Shown in pieces: positions 6,342-6,670 of a DNA stretch of 6,670 nucleotides (within the stretch, counting starts at the first letter, position 1; the number at the start of each line of letters is the position of its first letter). The stretch is from assembly GCA_003250235.1 (NCBI GenBank), contig QKGY01000194.1:1-6670 (forward strand), written 5' to 3'. The position numbers and the translations under genes are program-made. Below the pieces are notes generated by a model. That model was not told the origin of the DNA. It saw nothing but the letters and a program-made list of their open reading frames with translations, and searched no databases. The stretch comes from Desulfuromonadaceae bacterium (GTDB lineage: Bacteria; Desulfobacterota; Desulfuromonadia; Desulfuromonadales; SZUA-540).

Positions 6342-6434
6342 GAGCAACGCCTCGCCGCCCTGCGCGATCAGGTGCGTCGGGGCGAAAGGATCTGTTTTGA
6401 TGGGAGTCTGTTTGCGGGGGAACCGGCCTGCTAG
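6342..6434 (+). pseudogene. Headless 3' remnant of the ABC ATPase gene
   Basis: This piece encodes QRLAALRDQVRRGERICFD and then GSLFAGEPAC before a TAG at 6432-6434. It matches the last part of the ATPase gene at 3599-3679, where the protein ends EGLFLNEP. There is no start codon, ribosome site or rest of the domain, so it is not a gene. Its stop overlaps that of the convergent DUF502 gene in CTAG. I read it as the original end of the ATPase gene, cut off by the insertion. Confidence 0.8.
6348..6402 (+). repeat. Direct repeat, right copy (in the ATPase gene remnant)
   Basis: Partner of the left copy, offset by 2749 bases. The shared 29-base identical block lies at 6363-6391. The sequence upstream of 6348 no longer resembles the ATPase gene. 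It marks the right edge of the proposed inserted segment. Confidence 0.85.
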
Positions 6435-6670
6435 TCGTGAGGCCGATGATTGCGGCCCTTTTCCGTGAACATGCCGCCGGTGACGGCGAACCCCATGGCA
6501 CGCTGCATGGAGATATTCACGGGCGTGACCGCCGTGCGCGGCACCATCACCGTATAGCCGCCGATCTGATAGGAGAGGGGCAGATAGACGGCGACCTCCC
6601 CCTCGCGACCAATCCCTTCCGGCAGATCGTGAAAATCAGTTCGGGTCACGAAGCCGATCAAACGCATCGG
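6431..6670 (-). CDS. DUF502 family protein, C-terminal part (start outside window)
   Basis: Eighty codons read leftward to a TAG at 6433-6431; the frame is open at the window edge, and the ATG at 6667 is probably internal. Features typical of the DUF502 family are IGFVTR near the start of the visible part, VAVYLPLSYQIGGYTVMVPR in the middle, and a conserved end in which a VTPVNISMQRAMGF stretch leads into VTGGM. Complete members are about 200 residues, with two membrane helices before this domain, which would lie beyond the window. Function is unknown in bacteria. It converges on the ATPase gene remnant, and a minus-strand terminator lies about 100 bases past its stop. Confidence 0.75.
   Translation of the reverse strand, partial: PMRLIGFVTRTDFHDLPEGIGREGEVAVYLPLSYQIGGYTVMVPRTAVTPVNISMQRAMGFAVTGGMFTEKGRNHRPHD

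Larger units (their letters stand above)
3654..6347 (+). mobile_element. Putative inserted segment carrying the amidase and YARHG genes
   Basis: Three observations support insertion. The segment lies between direct copies of the ATPase gene tail. Its base composition differs: 3901-3960 has 18 G or C in 60, against 39 in 60 at 3361-3420. The headless tail at 6342-6434 sits directly against the convergent DUF502 gene, as expected for the ancestral gene end. Left and right ends also share a weak inverted match, TGAAATGTGAGGG (3677-3689) against the reverse complement of 6329-6339 (TGAAGTGAGGG). No integrase or transposase is present, so this is either a cassette moved by an enzyme coded elsewhere, a decayed integrative element, or the product of recombination with a related locus. 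The edges are inferred. Confidence 0.45.

Overview
The window suggests an anaerobic, GC-rich member of the Desulfuromonadales or a related deltaproteobacterial group. This is inferred from protein style (a stand-alone NifB-like radical SAM enzyme, DUF1858-like domains, a DUF502 protein) and from GC-rich codon use; no ribosomal marker is present.

Region 1 (2-3679, + strand) is one compact run of four genes. It holds the 3' part of a NifB-like radical SAM protein, a solute-binding-protein-like protein with no signal peptide, a HypB/UreG-like GTPase rich in cysteines, and an ABC-type ATPase. The last three overlap by ATGA (start inside stop) and are probably translationally coupled. The binding-like protein and the ATPase both start with a similar short DUF1858-like segment. 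No permease and no catalytic enzyme are visible. The set looks like a cytosolic metal or metallocluster assembly or delivery pathway that I cannot assign to a described system.

Region 2 (about 3654-6347) looks like inserted DNA. It starts with about 620 bases of AT-rich sequence without a convincing gene, then carries two adjacent genes for exported proteins: an Amidase_2 family N-acetylmuramoyl-L-alanine amidase and a 397-residue protein with a C-terminal YARHG domain, followed by a strong hairpin. The segment is bracketed by two near-identical copies of the 3' end of the ATPase gene (3599-3653 and 6348-6402, 51 of 55 bases equal, all differences synonymous). The second copy is a headless remnant whose stop overlaps the stop of the next, convergent gene in a CTAG. 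The simplest reading is that the ATPase gene originally ended at 6434, and that an incoming segment split off that tail while supplying a replacement.

Region 3 (6431-6670, - strand) is the C-terminal part of a DUF502 family protein, the original convergent neighbour of the ATPase gene.
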